Below, in pieces: positions 43,557-53,482 of a stretch of 64,000 bases of DNA. Below the pieces are notes generated by a model that saw only the letters and a list, made by a program, of their open reading frames with translations, did no database searches and was not told the DNA's origin. Source of the stretch: Myroides odoratus DSM 2801 (GTDB lineage: Bacteria > Bacteroidota > Bacteroidia > Flavobacteriales > Flavobacteriaceae). A program made the translations under genes and the position numbers. The first letter of the stretch is position 1; each line of letters starts with the position of its first letter. The stretch covers positions 4,009,793 to 4,073,792 of the forward strand of contig NZ_CM001437.1 of assembly GCF_000243275.1 (NCBI RefSeq), read 5' to 3'.

Positions 43557-44360
43557 ATGTTTAAAAAATTACTGGTATTGACCATACTAACGTTACTGTC
43601 TTCTCCTATTGTTGCACAAGAAGGAAGCGATGAATACGAATTGCGTTCAAATGAAAAAATGGGATGGATTATCGATAAGGATGGAAAGAAAGTTGAAGGG
43701 GTTGTCAAACTTATTGGAACAGCGGAAACACCTTGGGAGAACCAATTAAAAGTGAAGTTTATTGCTTTTGATGAGATTAATAAAGAGAAGAAAAGACAAA
43801 AGTTTAAAACGCTAAAAACAGACGATTTAAAAGGTTATGCCGCTTATGATGGAGAAGTACTACGCGAATTCGAATTGATTACCTACAAAAATATTAGAGA
43901 ATCCTCAACTACTGATGGAGGAGGGATTTCAGGTAAGATAAAATTGATTAAGAACTTATCTACTTCGGAATATATGGTTGAAGTATTAATTCCAGGAACA
44001 ATTAAAGTATATCGCTTGTATGGTTTACCTTCTTCAGTGGCTATTGGAAAGAATGAAGTGAAAGAAAGAGAGCAAGACATTAAATATATTATTGAATCTC
44101 CAACTATTTTAGTAGTAAAAAACGGGGGAAAAATAGAAGAATTAAATAGTAGTGACTTTAAAAAACTAACGGAAGATTGTTCTTATGTGCGTACGAAAAT
44201 GCTAAACAATGAATATGCAAGCTATAACCCAGAGAAAGAAGAAAAGAAAAAATCTAAATTAGGTTCGTTATTAAAAAATGAGTTTGAATTAAACGGAGCT
44301 AAAATTCAACGTATGGCTTTAGAAATTTTACCTGATTACAATGAAAATTGTGGGAAGTAA
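43557..44360 (+). CDS. Secreted protein of unknown family
   Basis: This 267-residue protein has a signal peptide (MFKKLLVLTILTLLSSPIVAQ) and a mature domain that looks mostly beta: GWIIDKDGKKVEGVVKLIG, KVKFIAFDEI, LKGYAAYDGEVLREFELITYKN, YMVEVLIPGTIKVYRLYG. Two cysteines lie in the C-terminal part (EDCSYV and the final NCGK). The family is not recognised. It has its own promoter and lies at the start of a run of exported unknowns (43.5-49.4 kb). Confidence 0.75.
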   Translation: MFKKLLVLTILTLLSSPIVAQEGSDEYELRSNEKMGWIIDKDGKKVEGVVKLIGTAETPWENQLKVKFIAFDEINKEKKRQKFKTLKTDDLKGYAAYDGEVLREFELITYKNIRESSTTDGGGISGKIKLIKNLSTSEYMVEVLIPGTIKVYRLYGLPSSVAIGKNEVKEREQDIKYIIESPTILVVKNGGKIEELNSSDFKKLTEDCSYVRTKMLNNEYASYNPEKEEKKKSKLGSLLKNEFELNGAKIQRMALEILPDYNENCGK

Positions 44361-44611
44361 GAAATAATAGAGAGAGAAAGCTAAGATAAAGACCTTGGCT
44401 TTCTTTTCATTTTATATCATTGTTGTGGATTTGTATGAAAGTATTCTTTTCTATTCTAAAAGAAAATATTTAGGATAACACAGTAGCTAAGATAAATTAT
44501 AGACGCCAAGATATTTTTTTTTTCTAGGAGTATGATGTAATTTGTTAGAAGTGATAAAGAAAAAAATAGTAAATGTCAGAAGATGTCCATTATTTACTAC
44601 GTAATTAGATT

Positions 44612-45658
44612 ATGAATTCAATTAAACAATCTCAATATATATTTAGCATTTTTATCTTGTTTCTTGCTATTCAGATGGCACCAAATGCTTATGGACAACG
44701 AGAATTATCAATTTATGAACCCATGTATACCTATGATTATGAAGTGAAACGACAACTGGCAGAAGTTGTAATAAATAAAAAAAACTTAGAATATTGGTTG
44801 ATAGAAAATTTCAAAGCTACTAAAGGAATTAAAAACATTGAGGTTTATCCAAAATATTTAAGTGAAAATGCTATTCGATCATTTTATGTATATAATCCAG
44901 AATCTGGATATTTGATTAGAGAAATTCATCATAGGTTAACTGATTCGGGCGATGTAATATCGAATTCATTGTATGGAGCAGTTTATGAATATAACTTAGA
45001 TAAAGACATTATTAAAATCAAAAAGTATGATCTAAAAGATAGGAATAGGATTGTCCAATATGATTTTGATCGACATTCAGAAATGCTTACAAAAAAGATT
45101 GATACAGATACAACGTATTATTATTATTATACTAACGAAATACACTCACCTCATTATATATTAAAACAGATCAAAACACCTAAGTATTTGGTTGATTTTG
45201 AAATGAATAATTACCATGATTCAATTTTTAAGTATCAACAAGAACCTTTTATTTATGCTATGTCTGGTTTATATTTAAATGAAAGTCCTAAAAATAAGGG
45301 CATAAAATTTTTTAGTAATACTGGCAAATTAAAAGATCAAAAAAAAGGATCTAAAACTCAGGCAAAAAATTTTAATTCATTTATACAAAAAAACGTTGTC
45401 AATGATTCTGTTCACTTTAGAGTATTCGCCACAACAAGGATTAAGGCTATAGAAACGAATCAAAACACCGATATTGAATGGTTTCAGTTTTGGGTGACAA
45501 AACATACGATAACTAGTATGAATTCAGAAGATAGAGTACTTTGGTCTTTTAAATATGATCCAGCAACAGGTAAAATGCTTGATAAAAGTTGTTATGGGGG
45601 TGTTTTTATGGGAGTAAGAGCAATTGATTTTCAAAAAATAAGATATATAAATAAATAA
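44612..45658 (+). CDS. Secreted unknown protein, tandem paralogue 1
   Basis: This 348-residue protein has a signal peptide (QYIFSIFILFLAIQMAPNAYGQ) nearly the same as that of the gene at 46011. Shared blocks include GQRELS-x-YEPMYTYDY, WLIENFKATKGIKNIEV, SLYGAVYEYNLDKDIIKIKKYDL, AKNFNSFIQKN and WVTKHTITSMN. The repeated beta-strand-turn pattern suggests an extracytoplasmic beta-rich fold. The family is not recognised and no catalytic motif is seen. Confidence 0.75.
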   Translation: MNSIKQSQYIFSIFILFLAIQMAPNAYGQRELSIYEPMYTYDYEVKRQLAEVVINKKNLEYWLIENFKATKGIKNIEVYPKYLSENAIRSFYVYNPESGYLIREIHHRLTDSGDVISNSLYGAVYEYNLDKDIIKIKKYDLKDRNRIVQYDFDRHSEMLTKKIDTDTTYYYYYTNEIHSPHYILKQIKTPKYLVDFEMNNYHDSIFKYQQEPFIYAMSGLYLNESPKNKGIKFFSNTGKLKDQKKGSKTQAKNFNSFIQKNVVNDSVHFRVFATTRIKAIETNQNTDIEWFQFWVTKHTITSMNSEDRVLWSFKYDPATGKMLDKSCYGGVFMGVRAIDFQKIRYINK

Positions 45659-45739
45659 ATATAAAATGGCATTTCAATTTTAACACAGCACTTGATTATT
45701 ATGGAGAAGATTTACATATGCTTCGTAATAATGAACCTT

Positions 45740-45962
45740 TTCCTCTAATCGCGCGGATTTGTAATCCGTGTGTTAGATTACACCCAATGCTTTTGCTGAA
45801 CTGAACGAAGTTAAGTCCATGTTATTGAATAGGATTTTAGATTAAGCAAACATACAGGTACAAATATTGAATAAACGGTAAACATTATTAATCCTTTGAT
45901 AAGATGGAGGCACGGATTGCACTCGAGGTTTTAGCCGAATTGAACGAAGTTAAATCCGAACC
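45740..45962. repeat. REP-like and eroded repeat sequence between paralogues
   Basis: A small palindrome CGGATTTGTAATCCG lies at 45754-45768, within CTAATCGCGCGGATTTGTAA; GGATTTGTAATCC-type sequences are familiar as repeats in Bacteroidota intergenic DNA. GCTGAACTGAACGAAGTTAA (45795-45814) recurs as GCCGAATTGAACGAAGTTAA (45934-45953). No ORF is supported in 45659-46010. Confidence 0.6.
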
Positions 45963-46010
45963 ATTGGATTAAGATTAAATAGGTTGTATTTTAAATAGTA
46001 AAGTGATTTT

Positions 46011-47087
46011 ATGAGTTCAATTAAACAGTATCAATATATATTCAGCATTTTTATCTTGTTTCTTGCTGTTCAAGTGACACCAAAGGTTTATGGACAACGA
46101 GAATTATCGTTTTATGAACCCATGTATACCTATGATTATTCAGTGAAACAACATTTAGCCTTAGGAATTCAAAAGTTGGCTTATGATAATTATTGGTTTA
46201 TAGAGAATTTCAAGGCACCTGAAGGAGTAAAGATTATTGTTGAGAATAAACCATTTGATTCTTATCCATGTTTTAGAACTTTTTATATCTATGATCCAAA
46301 TAGTAAATATTTACAAAGGCAAATAAGTCATCACCTTGATGAAAATGGAATTGTTATCCCAAATTCCATGAGCGGAGCTATTTATGAGTATGATTTTCAA
46401 AATGATAAAATTGAGATTAAGAAGAAGAACCTTAGTGACCGAACAACTGTCGCTACGTTTGTTTTTGATCAGTACACAGAAAACTTACTTGAACTACTTA
46501 GAGATGGAGGGGATACTTTAAGATATTATTATTCGGACACAATAGTACCAAAAAAATTTATTGTTAATGATTTAAAAATATCATCATTAAAAAATAAAAT
46601 AAATTATGAGGTAACGGTTTATGATGATGAGAAGTTTATTTATGAAGAGCAACCATTTATTCATATTTCTAAATACATTCCTCCTTTATCATTAGTTACT
46701 ATTAATGAACGATTATACAAACAAACGAGGGAAGCAAAGATTCAAGCTAAAGAGTTTAATTCGTTCATAAAGAAATATGCTTTGTTAGATGAAGATCAAA
46801 AAAAAATAAACGTAAAATTTTCAATTCAATTAACAGAAGAAGAATTAGACTTATTACCAAGAAATCCTTCTGCTCCAGATTATTCATATGCTTATAACGT
46901 TGAAATAAAATCCAGATTAGGCGATAATGATATTTGGATTACAAAGCACACAATAACTAGTAAATTGAAAGGAGGATTAACTTCTTTGCTATTTGATCCA
47001 ATAACTAAAAGAGTGAGTAAAATGAGTCATTATGCTTTTAGTATATTAGATCGATATAATAAACAAAGTACATATATTTATCAATAA
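46011..47087 (+). CDS. Secreted unknown protein, tandem paralogue 2
   Basis: This 358-residue protein is the closest relative of the gene at 44612, with nearly identical signal peptides and N-termini. It shares WFIENFKAPEGVKIIV, SGAIYEYDFQNDKIEIKKKNLSDR, AKEFNSFIKKY and WITKHTITSKL. The middles have diverged strongly. The pattern of a conserved signal and diverged body is typical of a family evolving under changing partners. The function is unknown. Confidence 0.75.
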   Translation: MSSIKQYQYIFSIFILFLAVQVTPKVYGQRELSFYEPMYTYDYSVKQHLALGIQKLAYDNYWFIENFKAPEGVKIIVENKPFDSYPCFRTFYIYDPNSKYLQRQISHHLDENGIVIPNSMSGAIYEYDFQNDKIEIKKKNLSDRTTVATFVFDQYTENLLELLRDGGDTLRYYYSDTIVPKKFIVNDLKISSLKNKINYEVTVYDDEKFIYEEQPFIHISKYIPPLSLVTINERLYKQTREAKIQAKEFNSFIKKYALLDEDQKKINVKFSIQLTEEELDLLPRNPSAPDYSYAYNVEIKSRLGDNDIWITKHTITSKLKGGLTSLLFDPITKRVSKMSHYAFSILDRYNKQSTYIYQ

Positions 47088-47265
47088 TAAATTTGATGTA
47101 GAATTCCAATATAGGTTATGAAGATTTGCATTGAATTATAATTCGCTTTTTTAGGGCGTTAGGATTAAGTTTGAGTAAGAGATTTTTATGGTTTGAAGTG
47201 TTCTTTAAGGACTGATTCAAAAAATAATCTAATAACATTTAGTTGGTTTAAAATCGTTGATAAGA

Positions 47266-48702
47266 ATGAAAGTGTATTGTATCGCTTGTTTGTTTCTAGT
47301 GTTGAATGTAGGTGTTGTTTGTTGGGGACAAGTTCCACCTTATCAAGGTAGTAACTATATTTTTGGTAAAAATGATGTGTTGTACACTCGTGCGGATTTG
47401 ATGTATCGGATTAAAGCGATTTATCCAGATTTTCACGTATTATCTCCTTCAGAAAAAAGCAAATTGTATGTGAAAGAAGAAATTCCTTTTTATTCGATTT
47501 TTAATTATTCAGATGATGACCAATTTGAGTTAGAAAAAACACTTCAAATTTTTAATTATCGAAATTATAGCAGTTTTAAGGCTCCTATAGGGGTCAAAAA
47601 AGTTACTTATCATTTGTATAACAATTTAGTAGATTCTGTTAGCCAAATAAAACATGAATTTTTTTTTAATAAAAAAAATGGTTTTCTAGAAAAAGAAGTT
47701 AAATCTGGACAAGAAATATATAGTGCTATCAATTGGAATGTGGTAGAAAGAGAGGAGTATAGTTATAGATATACAGAAAATGAAAAAAAAATAATTATTG
47801 AGAAGCTTATACAATCTGATGATAGTGTTATTTCATTAGCAAAATTTACTTACTCTAAGGATAAAAGACTATTAATAAAAGTAGATTTCTTATCCAAAGA
47901 CAATGATTGGAATCCAATAAGAGGAAGACTTTTGAAAGTGCCAATTAGAAAAACAGTAGAATATTGTTATAATAAAGAGAATATAATTTTTGATATACTA
48001 GTAGATGGTTGTAGTATAACCCAAAAGGCATCAAGTTATTCAAATTATGTTGAGTTTAAGAATTTTAATAGGTGGTTGAATAAAGATAGTTGGAATTTAT
48101 TTTTAGGTTTAAATGAAGATGAGAACGAAAGAGTTTTCTTTCCTAAGAACCTTGATCTAAATTTTAAGCAAGACTCATATAGGTTAAATATGAATCATAC
48201 AGTTTCTACAAATGATGTAGAAAAATTAAATATAGTTGTTCAATCACACAAGTCAAGTAATATCTTTAAAAATTATTACTGGGAAAAACATAGTGTTGAA
48301 CCTGATACTAGTAAGAAAATATCTGATATTTTTTCTTCTACATTTCTAATTATAAGGAATGAAGCAAATGAATTGAATAACCTCTATTTTGCAAATAAGT
48401 ATGAAATAAATAATGTACTGTTTTCTCCTAATGTACAAACAGAAACTAAGTTGATTTTTATATCAAAAAATGAAGATCGAAATTCATACTTAATAAAAAA
48501 AATTAATAAAAAAGATTTGTTTCGAATTGATTTGTTTCAAGAAATGAGCGATAAGGCTGCTAAGGCTGCCTTACTTGAGTACAATCGAGCACCTGATGTG
48601 AAAAATGAATTATTGACATTAAAATTGAAATCAAAGCGAGGGCTCAATGAAGTTTATCTTGTAAAAGGAGAGAAAGTTTATCCATTAATAACAATTAATT
48701 AG
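47266..48702 (+). CDS. Secreted unknown protein, tandem paralogue 3 (diverged)
   Basis: This 478-residue protein has a signal peptide (MKVYCIACLFLVLNVGVVCWGQ). I chose the ATG at 47266 over a TTG at 47257. It is longer than the two upstream genes but keeps matching landmarks in the same order: NYSSFKAPIGVKKVTYHLYN, YSYRYTENEKKIIIEKLIQSDD, FKNFNRWLNKDSW and YWEKHS. The C-terminal ~130 residues (NNLYFANKYEINNVLFSP to YLVKGEKVYPLITIN) have no counterpart in the others. It is very AT-rich and not recognised. Confidence 0.72.
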   Translation: MKVYCIACLFLVLNVGVVCWGQVPPYQGSNYIFGKNDVLYTRADLMYRIKAIYPDFHVLSPSEKSKLYVKEEIPFYSIFNYSDDDQFELEKTLQIFNYRNYSSFKAPIGVKKVTYHLYNNLVDSVSQIKHEFFFNKKNGFLEKEVKSGQEIYSAINWNVVEREEYSYRYTENEKKIIIEKLIQSDDSVISLAKFTYSKDKRLLIKVDFLSKDNDWNPIRGRLLKVPIRKTVEYCYNKENIIFDILVDGCSITQKASSYSNYVEFKNFNRWLNKDSWNLFLGLNEDENERVFFPKNLDLNFKQDSYRLNMNHTVSTNDVEKLNIVVQSHKSSNIFKNYYWEKHSVEPDTSKKISDIFSSTFLIIRNEANELNNLYFANKYEINNVLFSPNVQTETKLIFISKNEDRNSYLIKKINKKDLFRIDLFQEMSDKAAKAALLEYNRAPDVKNELLTLKLKSKRGLNEVYLVKGEKVYPLITIN

Positions 48703-48928
48703 TTTTAATATGTTATTTAATTCTTTTAATGAAGATATAGATTAGGAGGAAAAGATGAACGTAGAGCGGAAAATAATACGATTTTGAATAGGTAATTGAA
48801 TCAATCTAAGAAAGGAGTAAGAAATTACTATTTATATTTTTAAATAATCACCTCATAGCATTAGGAGTCGCTCCTAATCACCCCGTATGGAATCTAGATA
48901 CAAAAGCAATAAATGAATAAAAGCAAAA

Positions 48929-49414
48929 ATGAAAATATTTAAAATTACTTTTCTTGTTGGAGTTATAGTAGCATTGCTCTTCTTCGGTTATACTTGGATG
49001 TACACGGCTTTAACACATAATGCATTCCGAAAAAAAGTTGAAATTCTCGAAAAGGAGAAAATTTTCATAAAAAAAATAGAAGAAGAATGTGATTGTCAAC
49101 TATTGTATGAATATGAAGAATTGGTGGAAGACCCAGACTTTTTTAGTTTAGATCATCGTTTTTATATCGAGTTGCGAAGCTACAATACAGACAATAATTG
49201 GTGTATGCGCGATTCTATTTTTATTAAGCAGAAAGCAAAGGTATTGATAGAGGATTTTATTTCTGTATCCGAATATACACATTTATTCAAGGATATAACA
49301 TTGGTATTCAGTGTATATCAAAATATAGGGACGGATGAGATACTAATACAAAATAGTTGTAAAAAACGCATTGAGTATAACATCGAGCGAAATGAAATAA
49401 AAGTAAAGGACTAA
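48929..49414 (+). CDS. Single-pass membrane protein of unknown function
   Basis: This 161-residue protein has one N-terminal membrane helix (FKITFLVGVIVALLFFGYTWMY, ~4-25) and an extracytoplasmic alpha/beta domain with the cysteine pair CDC (~55-57). C at ~90 (NNWCMRD) and a late NSCKKRIEY are further cysteines. The family is not recognised. It closes the run of exported unknowns and is convergent with the THX gene across a shared terminator. Confidence 0.7.
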   Translation: MKIFKITFLVGVIVALLFFGYTWMYTALTHNAFRKKVEILEKEKIFIKKIEEECDCQLLYEYEELVEDPDFFSLDHRFYIELRSYNTDNNWCMRDSIFIKQKAKVLIEDFISVSEYTHLFKDITLVFSVYQNIGTDEILIQNSCKKRIEYNIERNEIKVKD

Positions 49415-49455
49415 AAAAATCAAGCGGATGTTTCAAAAAAACATCCGCTTGATTA
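49413..49455. terminator. Bidirectional terminator
   Basis: ATCAAGCGGATGTTT and AAACATCCGCTTGAT form a perfect 15 bp stem around CAAAA, overlapping the stop of the 48929 gene and 11 bp after the THX stop. Confidence 0.88.
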
Positions 49456-49465
49456 TATGTATTAT

Positions 49466-49570
49466 TTATGCTTTAGGTGTAGAGGGTTTGTTTGCCTTTC
49501 TAGGTCTTCTGCGACCATATGATTTATTTACTATCTTACCTCTTCTTGTTTTTAAATCTCCTTTTCCCAT
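49466..49570 (-). CDS. 30S ribosomal protein THX
   Basis: This 34-codon gene encodes a very basic peptide starting MGKGDLKTRRGKIVNKSYG and continuing RRRPRKANKP. It matches the Thx family pattern GKGDxKTRRGKI...G-x-RRPRK. Thx sits in a pocket of the 30S head and stabilises RNA contacts. It lies on the minus strand, convergent with the 48929 gene and divergent from the E1 gene. Its small size makes it easy to miss. Confidence 0.93.
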   Translation of the reverse strand: MGKGDLKTRRGKIVNKSYGRRRPRKANKPSTPKA

Positions 49571-49826
49571 AATAAAAAATTAAAGTTTAACATTCGTTTT
49601 CCCAAGATACGAATTTTAACGCAATAAATAAATTTATAGAAGTTAAAAGGATAAGAATCAGTCTTTTTAAGCGGTAAAAAAGCAATTGAAAGAAAAGAAG
49701 AAAGGAGGTGAAAAAGACAAAAGAACAGCAATTGAAAACCCGTGTTCTTTTTGACCTAAAATGTTGTGCAAATTAGTTTGTAGAGTTCCTATTTAAGCGT
49801 TATTTTAGTGCCCTTTAAAACCAATT

Positions 49827-51812
49827 ATGAAACATATAGATTATAACCGAAAAGACCTATCAGATCAAACGCTAGTTGAGCTGTATAAAAGGCTGTTGAA
49901 ACCAAGAATGATTGAAGAAAAGATGCTTATTTTAATCCGTCAAGGAAAAGTGTCGAAATGGTTTTCTGGAATTGGGCAAGAAGCAATATCGGTGGGTATT
50001 GTAGCTGCTTTAGAGAACGATGAGTATGTGTTGCCAATGCACCGTAATTTAAGTGTTTTTACCTCTAGAGATATTCCGTTGTACCGTTTATTTTCACAAT
50101 GGCAAGGAAAAGGAGAAGGTTTTACAAAAGGAAGAGATCGCTCGTTCCACTTCGGTACACAAGAGTTTAATATCGTAGGGATGATTTCCCATTTAGGTCC
50201 ACAATTAGGTGTAGCTGATGGAATTGCCCTTGCACATAAATTGCGTGAAGAAAAGAAAATCACTGCTGTATTTACAGGAGAAGGCGCAACTTCGGAAGGG
50301 GATTTTCACGAAGCTTTAAACGTAGCTTCTGTATGGGATTTACCTGTGTTGTTCGTTATCGAGAATAACGGATATGGTTTATCAACTCCAACAAACGAAC
50401 AATACCGTTGTGAGCATTTAGCTGATCGTGGAATTGGGTATGGAATGGAGAGCCACATTATCGATGGAAATGATATCTTAGAAGTTTATACTAAAATCGA
50501 TGCATTAGCAAAATCGATGCGTGAAAACCCACGTCCAGTTTTAGTGGAGTTTTTGACTTTCAGAAGAAGAGGACATGAAGAGGCGAGTGGTACAAAATAC
50601 GTTCCACAAGAGTTAATGGATATGTGGGAGAAGAAAGATCCAGTTGAAAACTACCGTGCTTATTTGAAAGAAATTGGAGTTTTAACGGAGGCTTTAGATG
50701 AAGAAATCAGAGCTGCTTTCAAAAAAGAAATCGATACAGATTGGAAACGCACCCAAGAAGAGGAGCCAATTCAAGCGAGTTTAGAAACGGAATTAAACGA
50801 TATGTATGCGCCATTTACGTATGAGCACGTTGAACCAAGTGGTGAAATGAAAAATATCCGTTTAATTGATGCAATATCAGAAGGATTGAAACAATCTTTT
50901 GAAAAACACCCAGAATTAATCATCATGGGACAAGATATTGCTGAATACGGAGGTGCTTTTAAAGTGACAGACGGATTTGTAGAGCAGTTTGGTAAAGGTC
51001 GCATCCGAAATACGCCAATTTGTGAGAGTGCAATCGTTTCTGCAGCTATGGGGTATTCAATCAATGGAGGAAAAGCCATTATGGAGATGCAGTTTGCAGA
51101 CTTCGTATCTACTGGTTTTAACCCGATTGTAAACTACTTAGCAAAAGTACACTACCGTTGGAATGAAAAAGCAGATGTTGTGGTACGTATGCCATGTGGT
51201 GGTGGTACACAAGCTGGACCATTCCATTCGCAAACCAATGAAGCGTGGTTTACTAAAACACCAGGATTAAAAGTAGTTTATCCAGCATTTCCAGTAGATG
51301 CAAAAGGATTAATGAATACCGCTATTAACGATCCAAACCCAGTTGTTTTCTTCGAACACAAACAATTGTATAGAAGTATCTATCAAGATGTACCAAGCAA
51401 TTATTATACAATCCCATTTGGTCAAGCAGCTTTGCTTAAAGAAGGATCAGATGTAACGATTATATCATTTGGAGCTGGAGTGCATTGGGCATTGGAAACA
51501 CTAGAGAAACACCCAGAGATTCAAGCAGATTTAATTGACTTGCGTACTTTACAGCCATTAGATGAAGAAACTATCTTCAAATCAGTAAAGAAAACAAATA
51601 AAGTTATAATTTTGCAAGAAGATTCCATGTTTGGAGGTATTGCAAGTGACCTATCAGCAATGATTATGGAAAACTGTTTTGAATATTTAGATGCTCCTGT
51701 AAAACGAGTAGCGAGTATTGAAACGGCAATCCCATTTGTGAAAGCTTTAGAAGATCAATATTTACCAAAAGGTAGATTTGAGGAAGCGCTTTTAGATTTA
51801 TTAGCGTACTAA
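49827..51812 (+). CDS. 2-oxoacid dehydrogenase E1, alpha/beta fusion
   Basis: E1 decarboxylates a 2-oxoacid with thiamine diphosphate and passes the acyl group to lipoyl-E2. The 661-residue protein fuses the alpha part (~1-325, with the ThDP motif from GEGATSEGD at 151 to IENN at 178-181) to the beta part (~340-661; IRLIDAISEGLKQSF, PICESAIVSAAMGYS, MPCGGGTQAGPFHSQ). The sequence favours the branched-chain (2-oxoisovalerate) type over pyruvate, not proven. No E2 or E3 gene is adjacent. It is followed 27 bp later by purC. Confidence 0.9.
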   Translation: MKHIDYNRKDLSDQTLVELYKRLLKPRMIEEKMLILIRQGKVSKWFSGIGQEAISVGIVAALENDEYVLPMHRNLSVFTSRDIPLYRLFSQWQGKGEGFTKGRDRSFHFGTQEFNIVGMISHLGPQLGVADGIALAHKLREEKKITAVFTGEGATSEGDFHEALNVASVWDLPVLFVIENNGYGLSTPTNEQYRCEHLADRGIGYGMESHIIDGNDILEVYTKIDALAKSMRENPRPVLVEFLTFRRRGHEEASGTKYVPQELMDMWEKKDPVENYRAYLKEIGVLTEALDEEIRAAFKKEIDTDWKRTQEEEPIQASLETELNDMYAPFTYEHVEPSGEMKNIRLIDAISEGLKQSFEKHPELIIMGQDIAEYGGAFKVTDGFVEQFGKGRIRNTPICESAIVSAAMGYSINGGKAIMEMQFADFVSTGFNPIVNYLAKVHYRWNEKADVVVRMPCGGGTQAGPFHSQTNEAWFTKTPGLKVVYPAFPVDAKGLMNTAINDPNPVVFFEHKQLYRSIYQDVPSNYYTIPFGQAALLKEGSDVTIISFGAGVHWALETLEKHPEIQADLIDLRTLQPLDEETIFKSVKKTNKVIILQEDSMFGGIASDLSAMIMENCFEYLDAPVKRVASIETAIPFVKALEDQYLPKGRFEEALLDLLAY

Positions 51813-51839
51813 ATAGAAAGAACTACACAACAGAAATAT

Positions 51840-52793
51840 ATGAGTAACACAATCACACAGACTAATTTTAAATTTCCAAACCAAAAAAGTGTATATCACG
51901 GAAAAGTAAGAGAAGTTTACACCATCGCTGATCAAGTTTTAGTTATGGTAGCAACGGATCGTTTATCTGCTTTTGACGTGATCATGCCGAAAGGGATTCC
52001 TTACAAAGGACAAATTTTGAATCAAATTGCAACGCGTTTCATGCAGATGACGGAAGATATCGTGCCAAACTGGCTGATTGCAAGTCCGGATCCTAATGTT
52101 GCAGTGGGACATATTTGTGAACCTTTTAAAGTGGAGATGGTTATCCGAGGCTATTTAGCCGGACATGCTGCTAGAGAATATGCAGCAGGGAAACGCGTAT
52201 TGTGTGGTGTTGCCTTAGCAGAAGGATTGAAAGAAAACGATCGCTTGCCTCAACCTATTATCACGCCTTCAACGAAGGAAGATTTAGGTTTACACGATGA
52301 AGATATTTCAAGAGAAGATATTCTAGCACGTGGTATTGTATCAGAAGAAGATTACCTTGTTTTAGAAGCGTATACAAGAGCTTTATATCAAAGAGGGAGT
52401 GAAATTGCTGCGGAAAGAGGATTGATCTTAGTAGATACAAAATACGAATTTGGTAAAACGAAAGAAGGAAAAATTGTATTGATTGATGAAATTCATACGC
52501 CTGATTCTTCTCGTTATTTTTATGCAGAAGGGTACGAAGAGCGTCAAGCGAAAGAAGAACCTCAGAAGCAATTATCAAAAGAATTCGTGCGCCAATGGTT
52601 AATTAGTCATGGCTTTCAAGGAAAAGAAGGACAACAAGTTCCGGAAATGTCAGACGAATATATTCAAACAATTTCTGAGCGTTATATCGAGTTGTACGAA
52701 CATATCTTAGGCGAACCTTTTGTAAAGGCAGATGTTCAAGATATTAATCAACGAATTGAAACAAATGTATTGGCTTTTTTAGCTACAATTTAA
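51840..52793 (+). CDS. purC: Phosphoribosylaminoimidazole-succinocarboxamide synthase (PurC)
   Basis: PurC joins aspartate to CAIR with ATP in purine synthesis. The 317-residue protein begins with the substrate/ATP-binding GKVREVY motif (22-28) and holds [48 protein letters not shown] and LVDTKYEFG...[14 protein letters not shown], all characteristic. The length is typical of the longer eukaryote-like SAICAR synthases also found in Bacteroidota. It lies between an E1 gene and a nitroreductase in one direction. Confidence 0.97.
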   Translation: MSNTITQTNFKFPNQKSVYHGKVREVYTIADQVLVMVATDRLSAFDVIMPKGIPYKGQILNQIATRFMQMTEDIVPNWLIASPDPNVAVGHICEPFKVEMVIRGYLAGHAAREYAAGKRVLCGVALAEGLKENDRLPQPIITPSTKEDLGLHDEDISREDILARGIVSEEDYLVLEAYTRALYQRGSEIAAERGLILVDTKYEFGKTKEGKIVLIDEIHTPDSSRYFYAEGYEERQAKEEPQKQLSKEFVRQWLISHGFQGKEGQQVPEMSDEYIQTISERYIELYEHILGEPFVKADVQDINQRIETNVLAFLATI

Positions 52794-52806
52794 AAAGTGA
52801 ATTCAC

Positions 52807-53442
52807 ATGAAGTTATTAGATAATCTAAAGTGGCGTTATGCTACGAAGCGTTATAATAGCGCGGTAAAGCTAGAAGATGAAAAGGTAATGCAAATTATCG
52901 AGGCTGCTCGTTTAGCACCTACTTCTTCAGGGTTGCAACCTTTTGAAATGATTTTGGTTAAAAACCAAGACGTAAAGGAGCAATTGTTTCCGATTGCAAT
53001 GAATCAGATGCAAATCAAAGAATGTTCACATCTCTTGATTTTTGCTGCATGGGATAGCTATACCGATGAAAGAATGGATTCTGTTTTTGATAATATGGAA
53101 GCAATCAGAGCGCTACCGAAAGGGGAGATGGATGATTTCAAAAACAGCATTAAAAATAATTTTAAAGGGCAAACGAAAGAACAACAGTTCCAACATGCTG
53201 CTCGACAAGCGTATATCGCTTTCGGAATGGCCATTGCTGCAGCTGCTGAATTGAAAATTGACGCTTCTCCAATGGAGGGCTTCTACAATGATCAAATGGA
53301 TGCCTTCTTAGGATTAGATAAAAAAGGCTTGAAAAGTGTTACGATTTTAGCCTTAGGAGAAAGAGATCCTGAAAATGATTGGTTAATGCCAATGAAGAAG
53401 GTTCGATTTGCTTTAGAATCAATGCTTACAGTAATAGAATAA
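52807..53442 (+). CDS. Nitroreductase-family NAD(P)H oxidoreductase
   Basis: This is a 211-residue FMN-dependent nitroreductase (NfsB/YfkO type), acting as a homodimer on nitro compounds or quinones with NAD(P)H. FMN-binding features include the start WRYATKRYNSAVKL, EAARLAPTSSGLQPFEMILVKN and the late SVTILALGERDPENDW. The physiological substrate is unknown. It starts 13 bp after purC and is followed by a strong terminator. Confidence 0.9.
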   Translation: MKLLDNLKWRYATKRYNSAVKLEDEKVMQIIEAARLAPTSSGLQPFEMILVKNQDVKEQLFPIAMNQMQIKECSHLLIFAAWDSYTDERMDSVFDNMEAIRALPKGEMDDFKNSIKNNFKGQTKEQQFQHAARQAYIAFGMAIAAAAELKIDASPMEGFYNDQMDAFLGLDKKGLKSVTILALGERDPENDWLMPMKKVRFALESMLTVIE

Positions 53443-53444
53443 AA

Positions 53445-53482
53445 TAAAAAAAGCCCTTGTCACACTAGATAAGGGCTTTTTT
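53445..53482 (+). terminator. Intrinsic terminator after the nitroreductase gene
   Basis: AAAAAAGCCCTTGT and ATAAGGGCTTTTTT pair around CACACTAG with a T-tail. Confidence 0.88.

Noticed and set aside
48755..48787. Ten-codon frame MNVERKIIRF preceded by a perfect AGGAGG at ideal distance
   Set aside because: It looks striking, but Shine-Dalgarno sequences are not the rule in this phylum and no attenuator-like hairpin links it to the next gene.
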